Under the pieces are notes generated by a model. The model worked only from the letters and a program-made list of their open reading frames with translations. It made no database searches and was not told the origin of the DNA. DNA of 64,000 nucleotides from Virgibacillus_F flavescens (GTDB lineage: Bacteria > Bacillota > Bacilli > Bacillales > Amphibacillaceae), in NCBI RefSeq assembly GCF_050574275.1, contig NZ_CP192260.1, positions 1,240,001-1,304,000 on the forward strand, written 5' to 3'. Shown here one piece after another: positions 9,809 through 18,610 of this stretch (position 1 is its first letter; the number at the start of each line of letters is the position of its first letter). A program made the position numbers and the translations under genes.

Positions 9809-9999
9809 AAAATAAATACCTCCTTATAAGTGATAGTGTATAAATCTAAAAATAATCTTTTAGATTTATAGTCTATATCGCCAAAAATGGATAAAAGTTA
9901 AGCCCGTTTTTGAAAAATAGGCCAATATATGTAGATTTTTGTATAATTCTTTCAAATAAAGCTTTATATAGGAGGGGTTTTGTAAGGTCGAATAAATTT

Positions 10000-10028
10000 T
10001 TTACTAAAGGATAAATTAATTATATAAT
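10000..10028 (+). promoter_or_regulatory. Putative promoter of the TagF-like/GT2 operon
   Basis: TTTACT (10000-10005) and TATAAT (10023-10028) with a 17-bp spacer lie about 40 bp upstream of the 1112-residue glycerophosphotransferase gene. Confidence 0.55.
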
Positions 10029-10068
10029 TGTAAGCAGATTAGAATATGGACAACGAGGAGAGTTTAGA

Positions 10069-13000
10069 ATGCTGATTAGTAAAATACTAAGTAAAAGAAA
10101 AAAACTGGGAAGCACCCAGAAAAAACAACTTAAGATAGAAAACAGCAGAAATCAAATTAGTATTAAAGGGCAATTGAATCAGCAAATTACAACTTCAGAA
10201 CTTTGGTTAATAGATAAGGAATCTAAAGAAGGTATTCTAATTAATAGTATAAAACCTGCAAGTAATTTCATTTATAAAGTCGATTTAGAAGAAATAGCTC
10301 GAGAATTGGAAACTCGCTATGATATAGAGGAAAAATCCTTAAGCTGGTATATCAAAGTCAAAAAACCACTATCTTTATTCTCTGAAAAAAATATCGAGAA
10401 AAATAAAATGACAATTAATTTTACATCCGCTGAGGACGGGACAGAGTATGGCGAATATCTCATGCAACTGGGTCGATTTTCTGAAACATATATTGACGGA
10501 GTTGAGTATGTATCGAATTCATTCTCAAAGATAACGAACTACATAACAGCTAAAGGAAATGTTTCTTTACTCTTCAATAAAGACCTGAGCTTACCTGCAA
10601 ATCTGCAACTTGAAAAGTTCAAAGTAAAAGATAGCAATATTAAATTAGAAGGACGTTTGTTTACAAAAAGTTTAAAGATAGTATCAGGTGAAATGCTCTT
10701 GGTATCGAGAGATGAGTCCAGCCATAGTGTATCTTTTGGAGTAGACTTTACGTATTTGGAAAATGATACAGCCAGAAAATACGGTTTGAACCGTTATACC
10801 TATAAAACTTTAGTGAATCTAAAATCAGTCAATAATGAATTACTATTAACGAATAGTGTATATGATATTTATTTGGACTTGAAGTTAGAGAATAATTATC
10901 AAAAAAGAATAAGACTTGGCCGGCCGACGATAAAAACGAAACTTCTCACAAAAGGAACAATGATTGCTAATGATTCAACAGGTCAGGTGGTCTACCCGTA
11001 TTACACATTTAAAAGTTCAAACCTCTCCCTTGAAATAACTAATTTCCCAAAGGAAAATTACACGTACTTAAAGAAGAAAATGAGAGGGGCTTGGTTGTTA
11101 AAATTATTAAATGTGAAGCGAGATATCTGGTTAGTCGGAGAACGCTCCTATAAGGCGCAGGATACAGGGTATTACTTTTTTAAGTATATGAGAGAAACAC
11201 ATCCGAAAAAAGAGGTTTACTATGTAATAGATAAAGATTCACCAGAGAAACGAAATGTAGATCCATTAGGAAATGTAATAACGTTTGGATCAAAAGAACA
11301 TATTTTGTTAAGTATTCTATCAAAAAAGGTCATTTCTTCTCATCACCCTGATTACCTGTATCCAATAAGGACGAAGCGGTTTAAGAGAATAGTAACTGCT
11401 AAAAAGATATTTTTGCAGCATGGCGTGATGGGGACAAAAAACATGATTGCGAACTATGGAAAGATAACTTCGGATTTTGAGACTGATCTATTTCTTGTCA
11501 GTTCCGAATATGAAAAAGAAATCATTGTGCAAGACTTTGATTATTATGCAGACGAGGTTTTAATTACGGGGTTGTCGCGATTTGATTCTTTAATGACAAA
11601 TGATGTTCAAAAAAAGAGACAGATTTTAGTTATCCCTACCTGGAGAGATTGGTTGGTTTCTCCTGATCAATTTTATGGCAGCGAATACTATGAACGATTC
11701 ACAAGTTTAATGAATAATAAACGGTTTCTTGATCTCGCTGAGAACAATGGATTTAAAATCGTATTTTGTTTACATCCAAATATGCAGCAGTTTACAAACT
11801 TGTTTAGTCATCCTGTCATAAAAGTAGTTAAGCAGGGAGAAATTGATGTTCAACAGCTTATAAAGGAATCTTCTTTAATGATAACTGATTATTCAAGCGT
11901 AGCTTTTGATTTTAGTTTCCTCGCGAAACCGATAATCTACTACCAGTTTGACCGCAATCGATTCATAGGAAAGCGGCCATCTCATTTAGATCTGCATGAA
12001 GATCTGCCGGGTGATATTGTAATAGAAGAACAAAGTCTTATCGATAGTTTGGAAAAATATATCAGCAATAACCTAACAGTGGAAGATGAATATGTAAAAA
12101 GGTCCAGGAAATTTCTTAAATATAAAGATTTACAATCAAATGCAAGAATTTATGACGCAATTATCGATCAAAGTAATTACAGCGTAAAACCGCTTAATAA
12201 AATTGTGAATCACTATATAACTAGAGGCGTATTTAACCGTTTTAGAAGAAGCTCGTATTACTTCCCACTTATGAAAAATATGTATAAGTTGATGAAAATT
12301 ATCATTAAACCTGATCAAAAAGTAATTCTGTTAGAGAGTGGTTTAGGCAAACAATATGCGGATAGTCCAAAATATATATATGAAAAACTTATCGAAATGT
12401 ATCCGAATGAGTATAAATTTATATGGGCGTATAATAACAAAAATATCCGCTTTAACTATAACCACACGACACGGGTTAAACGTCTAAGTCCGTCTTATTA
12501 CTATTATTTATGTAAGGCAGGAATTTGGATAAATAATCAAAACTTCCCAACTTATATTAAAAAGCCGGATAAAACTCAATTCCTTCAAACCTGGCATGGA
12601 ACCCCTTTAAAAAGAATGCTCCATGATATTGAAGAAATTCAGGGGAGAAGTGAGGATTACTTAGACAGGGTGTCTGGAGCAATTAAAAATTGGGATTATT
12701 TAATTTCGCCTAGTGACTATGCAACAAAATCGTTTCGCAGTGCTTTTAACTATAAGAAAGAGATCTGGGAAGTAGGATATCCACGAAATGATTTATTTTA
12801 TGCTAGTGATAGAGAAGAACAAGTGCGTAATATTCGCGGCAAACTTTCTATCCCAAGTAATAAAAAGATCATCCTGTATACTCCGACATTTCGTGATAAC
12901 CAGAAAAACGGAAACAATTTTTCTTTCGAACTTAATATGGATTTAGAAAAGATGCAGGAAGAATTGGGAGAGGAATATATACTGCTTTTACGAATGCATG

Positions 13001-13407
13001 TAGTAGTGAGTAATAAGTTAAAGGTTGCTGACTCGCTTAAGAATTTCGTTTATGATGTCTCGACTTATCCGGAAGCACAGGAACTGCTTTTAATAGCTGA
13101 TATTTTAATTACCGACTATTCGTCCGTTATGTTTGATTTTTGTAACACGAAACGACCAGTGTTGTTTTACACATACGATTTAGAGGAATACAGAGATAAA
13201 TTGCGAGGGTTTTATTTTGATTTCGTAGAGAAAGCCCCAGGACCTTTCCTGTATAATACCAATCAACTCATAGAGTCAGTAAAGCAAATTGAATCCATTA
13301 AAGAAAAGTATCAAGAAAAATATGATGAATTTTACAAACGTTTTTGCTATTTAGAAGACGGAAAAGCTGCAGAAAGAGTAGTAAAAAATATCACATCAAG
13401 AGGATAG
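10069..13407 (+). CDS. Tandem-domain CDP-glycerol glycerophosphotransferase (TagF-like fusion)
   Basis: At 1112 residues this is unusually long for a teichoic acid polymerase. Residues 1-345 form a TarL/TagF-type N-terminal region of beta-rich character. The first glycerophosphotransferase domain spans about 350-690 (IWLVGERSYKAQDTGYYFF, FLQHGVMGTKN near 448, IPTWRDWL, ITDYSSVAFDF near 604). A second complete domain spans about 745-1110 (SGLGKQYADSPKYIYE, QTWHGTPLKRM near 838, LYTPTFRDN, LRMHVVV, ITDYSSVMFDF near 1012). Both keep the catalytic His and the DYSS motif, so both may be active. Probably it polymerises or extends WTA chains from CDP-glycerol or CDP-ribitol. GAGGAGAG precedes the ATG, and the glycosyltransferase gene follows 10 bp downstream. 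Confidence 0.87.
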   Translation: MLISKILSKRKKLGSTQKKQLKIENSRNQISIKGQLNQQITTSELWLIDKESKEGILINSIKPASNFIYKVDLEEIARELETRYDIEEKSLSWYIKVKKPLSLFSEKNIEKNKMTINFTSAEDGTEYGEYLMQLGRFSETYIDGVEYVSNSFSKITNYITAKGNVSLLFNKDLSLPANLQLEKFKVKDSNIKLEGRLFTKSLKIVSGEMLLVSRDESSHSVSFGVDFTYLENDTARKYGLNRYTYKTLVNLKSVNNELLLTNSVYDIYLDLKLENNYQKRIRLGRPTIKTKLLTKGTMIANDSTGQVVYPYYTFKSSNLSLEITNFPKENYTYLKKKMRGAWLLKLLNVKRDIWLVGERSYKAQDTGYYFFKYMRETHPKKEVYYVIDKDSPEKRNVDPLGNVITFGSKEHILLSILSKKVISSHHPDYLYPIRTKRFKRIVTAKKIFLQHGVMGTKNMIANYGKITSDFETDLFLVSSEYEKEIIVQDFDYYADEVLITGLSRFDSLMTNDVQKKRQILVIPTWRDWLVSPDQFYGSEYYERFTSLMNNKRFLDLAENNGFKIVFCLHPNMQQFTNLFSHPVIKVVKQGEIDVQQLIKESSLMITDYSSVAFDFSFLAKPIIYYQFDRNRFIGKRPSHLDLHEDLPGDIVIEEQSLIDSLEKYISNNLTVEDEYVKRSRKFLKYKDLQSNARIYDAIIDQSNYSVKPLNKIVNHYITRGVFNRFRRSSYYFPLMKNMYKLMKIIIKPDQKVILLESGLGKQYADSPKYIYEKLIEMYPNEYKFIWAYNNKNIRFNYNHTTRVKRLSPSYYYYLCKAGIWINNQNFPTYIKKPDKTQFLQTWHGTPLKRMLHDIEEIQGRSEDYLDRVSGAIKNWDYLISPSDYATKSFRSAFNYKKEIWEVGYPRNDLFYASDREEQVRNIRGKLSIPSNKKIILYTPTFRDNQKNGNNFSFELNMDLEKMQEELGEEYILLLRMHVVVSNKLKVADSLKNFVYDVSTYPEAQELLLIADILITDYSSVMFDFCNTKRPVLFYTYDLEEYRDKLRGFYFDFVEKAPGPFLYNTNQLIESVKQIESIKEKYQEKYDEFYKRFCYLEDGKAAERVVKNITSRG

Positions 13408-13417
13408 AGGGATTAGT

Positions 13418-14959
13418 ATGAGTATCGAATTAGTCACGAAGGCTCAAAAATTATTGAATGATAAAAATACGAAGATAGTAAATGCACCTTCCTCCATAAA
13501 GAATAAACTATTTGCAAAGAAAAAGAAGGTTACGGTAATAACTGCTGCCTACAATTGTAAGGAATTCATCCAGCGATGTATGGATTCCGTTGTAGAACAA
13601 AGCTTAGGTAAAGAGCAAATTGAATTTATCATTGTAGATGATTGTTCAACCGATGGAACACAGGAATTACTGAAAGCAAATGCTAAAGAACATGCTTGCA
13701 TAAGCCTTGTGTTGTTACCTGAGAATAGCGGAACTGCCGCTATGCCTAGAAATTTAGGAATTGAATTAGCCACAACAGAAAAAGTGATGTTTCTTGATTC
13801 CGATGATTGGCTGGCTAAAGAGGCATTAGAAATATTATCGGAAACAATGGATAAAAATAACGATGATTTTGTGGTGGGTAAAACGATTAAAGTGGAAGAC
13901 AAAGGGGAGAGTATTCTGGCGGAATTCGTCTCCTATAAGGAACGCTTGCATCAGTCGCCAACACAAATACCCTATTTGTTTTATCATATGGGTCCACCAT
14001 CAAAGCTGATGAAGACTAGTATAATCAAAGAAAATACTATTCGATTTCCCGAGATGAAATTTGGAGAAGATAAACAGTTTTTAATCGATGTTCTGCTATA
14101 CAGTACTTACGTTTCTACGCTCACAGAACCAATTTGTTATGTGAATAGGTTATCGAATAATAATCAATCTCTAACTAGGTCTACAGAAGTAATAGAAAAG
14201 AGAAGGGCTGATCTGGAAGTATTTAAATCATTATTAAACAGAGATTTGCCCCTCGAATTTGAAAAAATAGTAATGAAACGACTGGTAGAATATGATTTGA
14301 TAAAAAGCTGTGACAGCATGGTATTTCTTAATAGCAAGGAAAAAGATGAATTCATAGCAATTATTAAAGAGGCTTTAGCGTTACTGGCGACACGACCATA
14401 TAATATTATTGAATCGTTTGACTCTCCACGCTACCAGGCAGCAGCAAGAATGGTTGAGAATAATGATTTCAAAAAATTCATTAGTTTGTTCAACTGGATG
14501 AAATTCGAGAAAAATAAACATGTTTTAATTGATAACAATAATGCTTACGATGACGTCAATGTGTTTGAAGAGGATGATCCAGATAGGTATATTCCGATTC
14601 CGTTATTTATAAGAGCTGTAAACTCATTTGTAGATAATGATGAGTATGTTCAGGTTGTTGAAGTGTATGGAGAAAAGTTGTCGACTATTAAAAACGTTGT
14701 TATCAGGGATAGAGATAACACGGATAATGAAATAGAAGTACCAATAGTAATAGAGAATAATAGTGGGGAATTTCGTGTGAAATATAAAGAACTGGATAAG
14801 CTAAACAACGCTTTCTTTACAGTATTCATCCGTTACGATGGTTATCGATTGGCAAATATAAAGCGAATATTAAATAACCAAATAACCTACAGCGACAGAA
14901 AGTTTATGTTTTACACAACGAAAGCTGGGAACATCGGTTTTTCATTGAAGGACAACTAG
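13418..14959 (+). CDS. Family 2 glycosyltransferase, TarS/TarP-like
   Basis: A GT-A fold glycosyltransferase of 513 residues. Residues 38-150 show VTVITAAYNCKEFIQRCMDS, IIVDDCSTDGTQ and MFLDSDDW, the nucleotide-sugar binding motifs including the DxD-type SDD, followed by FGEDKQFL with a likely catalytic acid. The C-terminal ~200 residues are a beta-rich extension like that of TarS/TarP, enzymes that add GlcNAc to poly(ribitol phosphate). It most likely glycosylates the teichoic acid made by its neighbours; the donor and acceptor are inferred from context. It sits 10 bp after the tandem polymerase gene with AGAGGGATTAGT before the ATG, so the two are co-transcribed. Confidence 0.83.
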   Translation: MSIELVTKAQKLLNDKNTKIVNAPSSIKNKLFAKKKKVTVITAAYNCKEFIQRCMDSVVEQSLGKEQIEFIIVDDCSTDGTQELLKANAKEHACISLVLLPENSGTAAMPRNLGIELATTEKVMFLDSDDWLAKEALEILSETMDKNNDDFVVGKTIKVEDKGESILAEFVSYKERLHQSPTQIPYLFYHMGPPSKLMKTSIIKENTIRFPEMKFGEDKQFLIDVLLYSTYVSTLTEPICYVNRLSNNNQSLTRSTEVIEKRRADLEVFKSLLNRDLPLEFEKIVMKRLVEYDLIKSCDSMVFLNSKEKDEFIAIIKEALALLATRPYNIIESFDSPRYQAAARMVENNDFKKFISLFNWMKFEKNKHVLIDNNNAYDDVNVFEEDDPDRYIPIPLFIRAVNSFVDNDEYVQVVEVYGEKLSTIKNVVIRDRDNTDNEIEVPIVIENNSGEFRVKYKELDKLNNAFFTVFIRYDGYRLANIKRILNNQITYSDRKFMFYTTKAGNIGFSLKDN

Positions 14960-15000
14960 TGCGACCGCAATGCTGATTCTTTAAAGAGGTGAGTAGATCT

Positions 15001-16194
15001 TTGGGTATAAAGAAATTAATAAATAGTATGAAACAAAGCAAATGGACGATAAGATGTCTTAAGCTGATTTTTAATATATTTAAATTACTGCCACGCAAAT
15101 CAAATTTAATTGTATTTGAAAGTTTCCTTGGTAAACAATATAGCGATAGTCCGCGAGCTATTTATGAATACTTAGTTGAACATAATGCTGACTATGATAT
15201 GTACTGGAGTGCAGACAAAAAAAACTTAATCTACTTTGAGGGGTTGGAAGTGAAAAGCGTTAAGCGACTTTCGCTAAAATGGATGTATTTAATGGCGCGC
15301 TCGAGATACTGGGTAACGAACAGCAGACTGCCGCTATGGATTCCTAAACCTGCCCATACCGACTATATTCAAACTTGGCATGGCACACCTTTGAAGCGTT
15401 TGGCAGCTGATATGGGCGAAGTTCATATGCCTAGAACCACGACACAAGAATATAAACAAAACTTTCTTGAAGAAGCTGGGAAATGGGACTACCTTATATC
15501 TCCCAACCAATATTCCACCGAAATTTTTAAACGTGCGTTTCAATATAAAGGTACAATCATCGAATCAGGTTATCCAAGAAATGATTTTTTACTGAATGCA
15601 AATAATAAACCAACCATCAATCAAATTAAAAAAGATATAGATATTCCAGAAGATAAAAAGGTAATCTTATATGCTCCAACATGGAGAGATAATCAATTTT
15701 ATACAAGAGGCCAGTATAAATTTAAACTGGAATTAGATTTGAAACGGTTAAAAGAAGAACTTGAGGATGATTATATTGTCGTGCTTCGTCTTCATTATCT
15801 TATTGCTGAAAATCTAAATCTAGCTGGTTTTGAAAACTTTGCATATGATCTATCTGCACATGCGGATATTAGAGAGCTTTATTTAATTGCCGATCTTCTG
15901 ATAACGGATTATTCGTCTGTATTCTTTGACTATGCAAATTTAAGGAGACCAATGTTATTCTTTGCATATGATTTAGAGGACTATCGAGATAGCTTAAGAG
16001 GTTTCTACTTTGATTTTGAAAATAATGCTCCAGGTCCTTTGCTCAGAACGACAGAAGAAGTTATATCCTCGATTAACTACTTTAATGATAATGGATTTGT
16101 ACCTACAGAGACTACAGAAGCATTCTATCAAAAATATTGCTACTTAGAGGACGGTAATGCCAGTAAACGAGTAGCAGAGGCTGTATTTAAATAA
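15001..16194 (+). CDS. CDP-glycerol glycerophosphotransferase family protein
   Basis: A single-domain glycerophosphotransferase of about 397 residues, closely resembling the second half of the tandem protein at 10069: FESFLGKQYSDSPRAIYE, QTWHGTPLKRL near residue 122, ILYAPTWRDNQFY, ITDYSSVFFDY near 300, and PGPLL near the end. It is the third such enzyme in the cluster, so it may act as TagB- or TagF-type or build a second polymer. I prefer the TTG start at 15001 because AAAGAGGTG at 14983-14991 is correctly spaced for it. An in-frame GTG at 14989 overlaps that binding site. It is the last gene of its operon. Confidence 0.85.
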   Translation: MGIKKLINSMKQSKWTIRCLKLIFNIFKLLPRKSNLIVFESFLGKQYSDSPRAIYEYLVEHNADYDMYWSADKKNLIYFEGLEVKSVKRLSLKWMYLMARSRYWVTNSRLPLWIPKPAHTDYIQTWHGTPLKRLAADMGEVHMPRTTTQEYKQNFLEEAGKWDYLISPNQYSTEIFKRAFQYKGTIIESGYPRNDFLLNANNKPTINQIKKDIDIPEDKKVILYAPTWRDNQFYTRGQYKFKLELDLKRLKEELEDDYIVVLRLHYLIAENLNLAGFENFAYDLSAHADIRELYLIADLLITDYSSVFFDYANLRRPMLFFAYDLEDYRDSLRGFYFDFENNAPGPLLRTTEEVISSINYFNDNGFVPTETTEAFYQKYCYLEDGNASKRVAEAVFK

Positions 16195-16206
16195 AATGGA
16201 GCTTTT

Positions 16207-16241
16207 GGCTTAGACCGTGACATGGTTTGAGCCTTATTTTT
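16207..16241 (+). terminator. Rho-independent terminator
   Basis: Imperfect 10-bp stem GGCTTAGACC / GGTTTGAGCC followed by a T-rich run closes the polymerase-glycosyltransferase operon just before the tagGH promoter. Confidence 0.6.
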
Positions 16242-16242
16242 A

Positions 16243-16271
16243 TTGTCTTTTAGAAGTGTAGCTTGTATAAT
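16243..16271 (+). promoter_or_regulatory. Sigma-A type promoter for tagGH
   Basis: TTGTCT (16243-16248), a 17-bp spacer and a consensus TATAAT (16266-16271) lie about 55 bp upstream of tagG. They follow directly on the preceding terminator, so tagGH forms its own transcription unit. Confidence 0.65.
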
Positions 16272-16326
16272 TTACTAATATATAAATTTATGTAATATCA
16301 TTATATGGATTTGAAAGGACACGTTT

Positions 16327-17151
16327 ATGAAAGCTGCAATAACTGTAATTAAAGAACAAGTGAAGAATTTCTATTTAATAAAAAGACTTTCAGCATATGA
16401 AATAAAAAGTCAAAATCGGAATAACTACCTGGGTATGGCCTGGGAGGTTATTAATCCGAGTATACAGATCCTTATTTATTGGTTTGTTTTTGGTACATTA
16501 AGAAAGAGAAATGAAATCGATGTTGCTCCAAATGACGAGGTTTCCTTTATACTTTGGTTGTTAGCAGGATTCATTTTATGGATATTCTTTTACCAGGCAA
16601 CCATTCAAAGTTCCAAATCAATATACTCCAGGCTGCGAATGCTGTCTAAAATGAATTTTCCGATGAGTATTATACCTAATTACATTATTTTTTCGAAGTT
16701 TTACATTCACGTATTTATGCTAGTCATTATCATGATCATATTCCAGTTATCAGGTGAATTTGTAAATATATATTATTTACAGCTTATCTATTTTATTTTT
16801 GCTACATTCTGTTTAACTTTTGCAATTTCATTAGTAACATCAACACTTTCAACGATTATTCGAGATGTTCATATGTTACTTAATTCCACGTTAAGGATGG
16901 GGCTTTATTTGTCCGGCGTCTTATGGCCACTTTCCTTCCTTTCGGAACATGAAGTTATTATGAACATCATGAAATTGAATCCACTGTACTACTTAATAGA
17001 AGGATATCGTGCTGCGTTGTTTGGAACGGATTGGTTTTTTATAACACATTGGCACTATACATTGGTATTCTGGGGATTAGTGATCGTTCTGTTTATATTT
17101 GGTTCAGCACTGCATGTTAAATTTAGAAGACACTTTATTGATTACTTATAA
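16327..17151 (+). CDS. tagG: Teichoic acid ABC exporter, permease subunit
   Basis: The 274-residue membrane protein has six hydrophobic segments and the ABC-2 type exporter layout of TagG: an N-terminal LSAYEIKSQNRNNYLGMAWEVINP stretch (an amphipathic helix and the LG-xxW motif) and a C-terminal LNPLYYLIEGYRAALFG motif. With TagH it flips undecaprenyl-linked teichoic acid to the outer face of the membrane. The next gene, 14 bp downstream, encodes the ATPase. GAAAGGACACG precedes the ATG. The length matches B. subtilis TagG (275 aa). Confidence 0.94.
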   Translation: MKAAITVIKEQVKNFYLIKRLSAYEIKSQNRNNYLGMAWEVINPSIQILIYWFVFGTLRKRNEIDVAPNDEVSFILWLLAGFILWIFFYQATIQSSKSIYSRLRMLSKMNFPMSIIPNYIIFSKFYIHVFMLVIIMIIFQLSGEFVNIYYLQLIYFIFATFCLTFAISLVTSTLSTIIRDVHMLLNSTLRMGLYLSGVLWPLSFLSEHEVIMNIMKLNPLYYLIEGYRAALFGTDWFFITHWHYTLVFWGLVIVLFIFGSALHVKFRRHFIDYL

Positions 17152-17165
17152 GGGCTTGTGATGAA

Positions 17166-18473
17166 ATGGAAAAATCAATAGTTGCTAAAAATATTACAAA
17201 AAAATATAAATTATATAACGGAACCAAAGAACGCTTATTTGACCTTATTACGCCAAGAAGTTATGGGAAAGACTTCTATGCTTTGCGAGGTGTAAGTTTA
17301 GAAGCGGAAAAAGGGGATGTCATCGGTTTTATTGGTATAAATGGATCCGGTAAATCAACGCTTTCCAATATTATAGCAGGGATAGTTCCGCAATCTTCCG
17401 GGGACGTTGAGACAAATGGTCAAGTTTCACTTATTGCTGTCGCCTCAGGACTTAAAGGCGACCTGACAGGGAGAGATAATATTGAGTTAAAGTGCCTGAT
17501 GCTAGGTTTTAATAAAAAAGAAATTCAGGACTTAGAATCAGAAATTATTGATTTCTCAGAACTGGGTGATTTTATTGATCAACCAGTTAAGTCCTATTCC
17601 AGCGGTATGAAGTCGAGACTTGGCTTTGCTATTTCTGTTAATATTGATCCAGATATTTTAATAATTGATGAAGCTCTTTCTGTTGGAGACAAAGCTTTTG
17701 CAGAAAAGAGTCTCAATAAAATGAGAGAGTTTAAGGAACAAGGGAAGACGATGATTTTTGTCAGTCATTCAATTGGTCAAATGAAAAAGTTTTGCGAGAA
17801 AATAGTATGGCTTGAATTCGGTAAAGTGAAAGAATATGGGGATGTCGAAGAAGTTATACCGAAATATGAAGCTTTTTTGGACACTTGGCAAAAATTGTCA
17901 AAAAAAGAACGCGACATGTATAGAAATGCTTCTTTGAATAATGATGGAGCAGCATTAAAAAAATTTTTGAATACAGAAAGCAATTCTAAAATCGAAAGTT
18001 TCCAGGAAAAGCCGATCAGCCGTCTTGGACATATAAAAGGTGGCGAATCTTTTATTTATTCAGAGGCAGACGTTAATTCTAATAAAATCCCCTCCAATAA
18101 ATACAAGAACAGTGTTTACTATATAAAAAAAGAAGCAACTAAAAAAAATGAAAAATTTTATTTATTAAGTGAAAGCCCGAGTGCCTTAGTTGGGATAGTT
18201 GGCTGGATGAAAGAATCAGATATATCCAGCCTCCCGCATGTTGCAGTAGACGAAGATAATAAAACGTTTTATATTGCAGGTAAAGGTGCTGGCTTTACCC
18301 ATCCTTGGGGTGGAAAGAAGAACGCAGTATATAAGGATCTGGAAGAACTTAGCAATAGTAAATTCAATGTAAACAAGACACATCTGATAGGTAATAATAT
18401 CTGGTATTTTGGTGAGTTGCAGGGTAACCAAATTTGGATCCACGAGAAATTTTTAAATGATGAGATGAAGTAA
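17166..18473 (+). CDS. tagH: Teichoic acid ABC exporter ATPase with C-terminal SH3-like domain
   Basis: Residues 1-245 are an ABC ATPase of the polysaccharide-export type: Walker A GINGSGKST near 57-66, signature YSSGMKSRLGFA near 142, Walker B DILIIDEAL near 162 and the His switch FVSHS. It powers export of WTA by TagG. Residues from about 285 to 435 form an extra region that reads like GW/SH3 modules (FYLLSESPSALVGIVGWM, TAVYKDLEEL-type strands), a feature of Bacillus TagH proteins. No membrane helix separates it from the ATPase, so it should be cytoplasmic and could sense or hold the polymer. A long hairpin terminator follows. Confidence 0.93.
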   Translation: MEKSIVAKNITKKYKLYNGTKERLFDLITPRSYGKDFYALRGVSLEAEKGDVIGFIGINGSGKSTLSNIIAGIVPQSSGDVETNGQVSLIAVASGLKGDLTGRDNIELKCLMLGFNKKEIQDLESEIIDFSELGDFIDQPVKSYSSGMKSRLGFAISVNIDPDILIIDEALSVGDKAFAEKSLNKMREFKEQGKTMIFVSHSIGQMKKFCEKIVWLEFGKVKEYGDVEEVIPKYEAFLDTWQKLSKKERDMYRNASLNNDGAALKKFLNTESNSKIESFQEKPISRLGHIKGGESFIYSEADVNSNKIPSNKYKNSVYYIKKEATKKNEKFYLLSESPSALVGIVGWMKESDISSLPHVAVDEDNKTFYIAGKGAGFTHPWGGKKNAVYKDLEELSNSKFNVNKTHLIGNNIWYFGELQGNQIWIHEKFLNDEMK

Positions 18474-18507
18474 GCAGGACCGATAGAGAAGATTAATATA
18501 CAGTAAA

Positions 18508-18580
18508 TCTGAACATGTAGAAGCGAAATAGACAACACAAATTCAGTTTGTGTCTATTTGGCTACATGTCAGATTTTTTG
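18508..18580 (+). terminator. Long-stem terminator after tagGH
   Basis: A long imperfect inverted repeat (TCTGAACATGTAG... pairing with ...CTACATGTCAGA, with an inner stem ATAGAC-ACAAA / TTTGTGTCTAT) is followed by TTTTTT. It separates tagGH from the next polymerase gene. Confidence 0.7.
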
Positions 18581-18610
18581 TGTCTGTGGAATTATTGGGA
18601 GGAATTGGTA

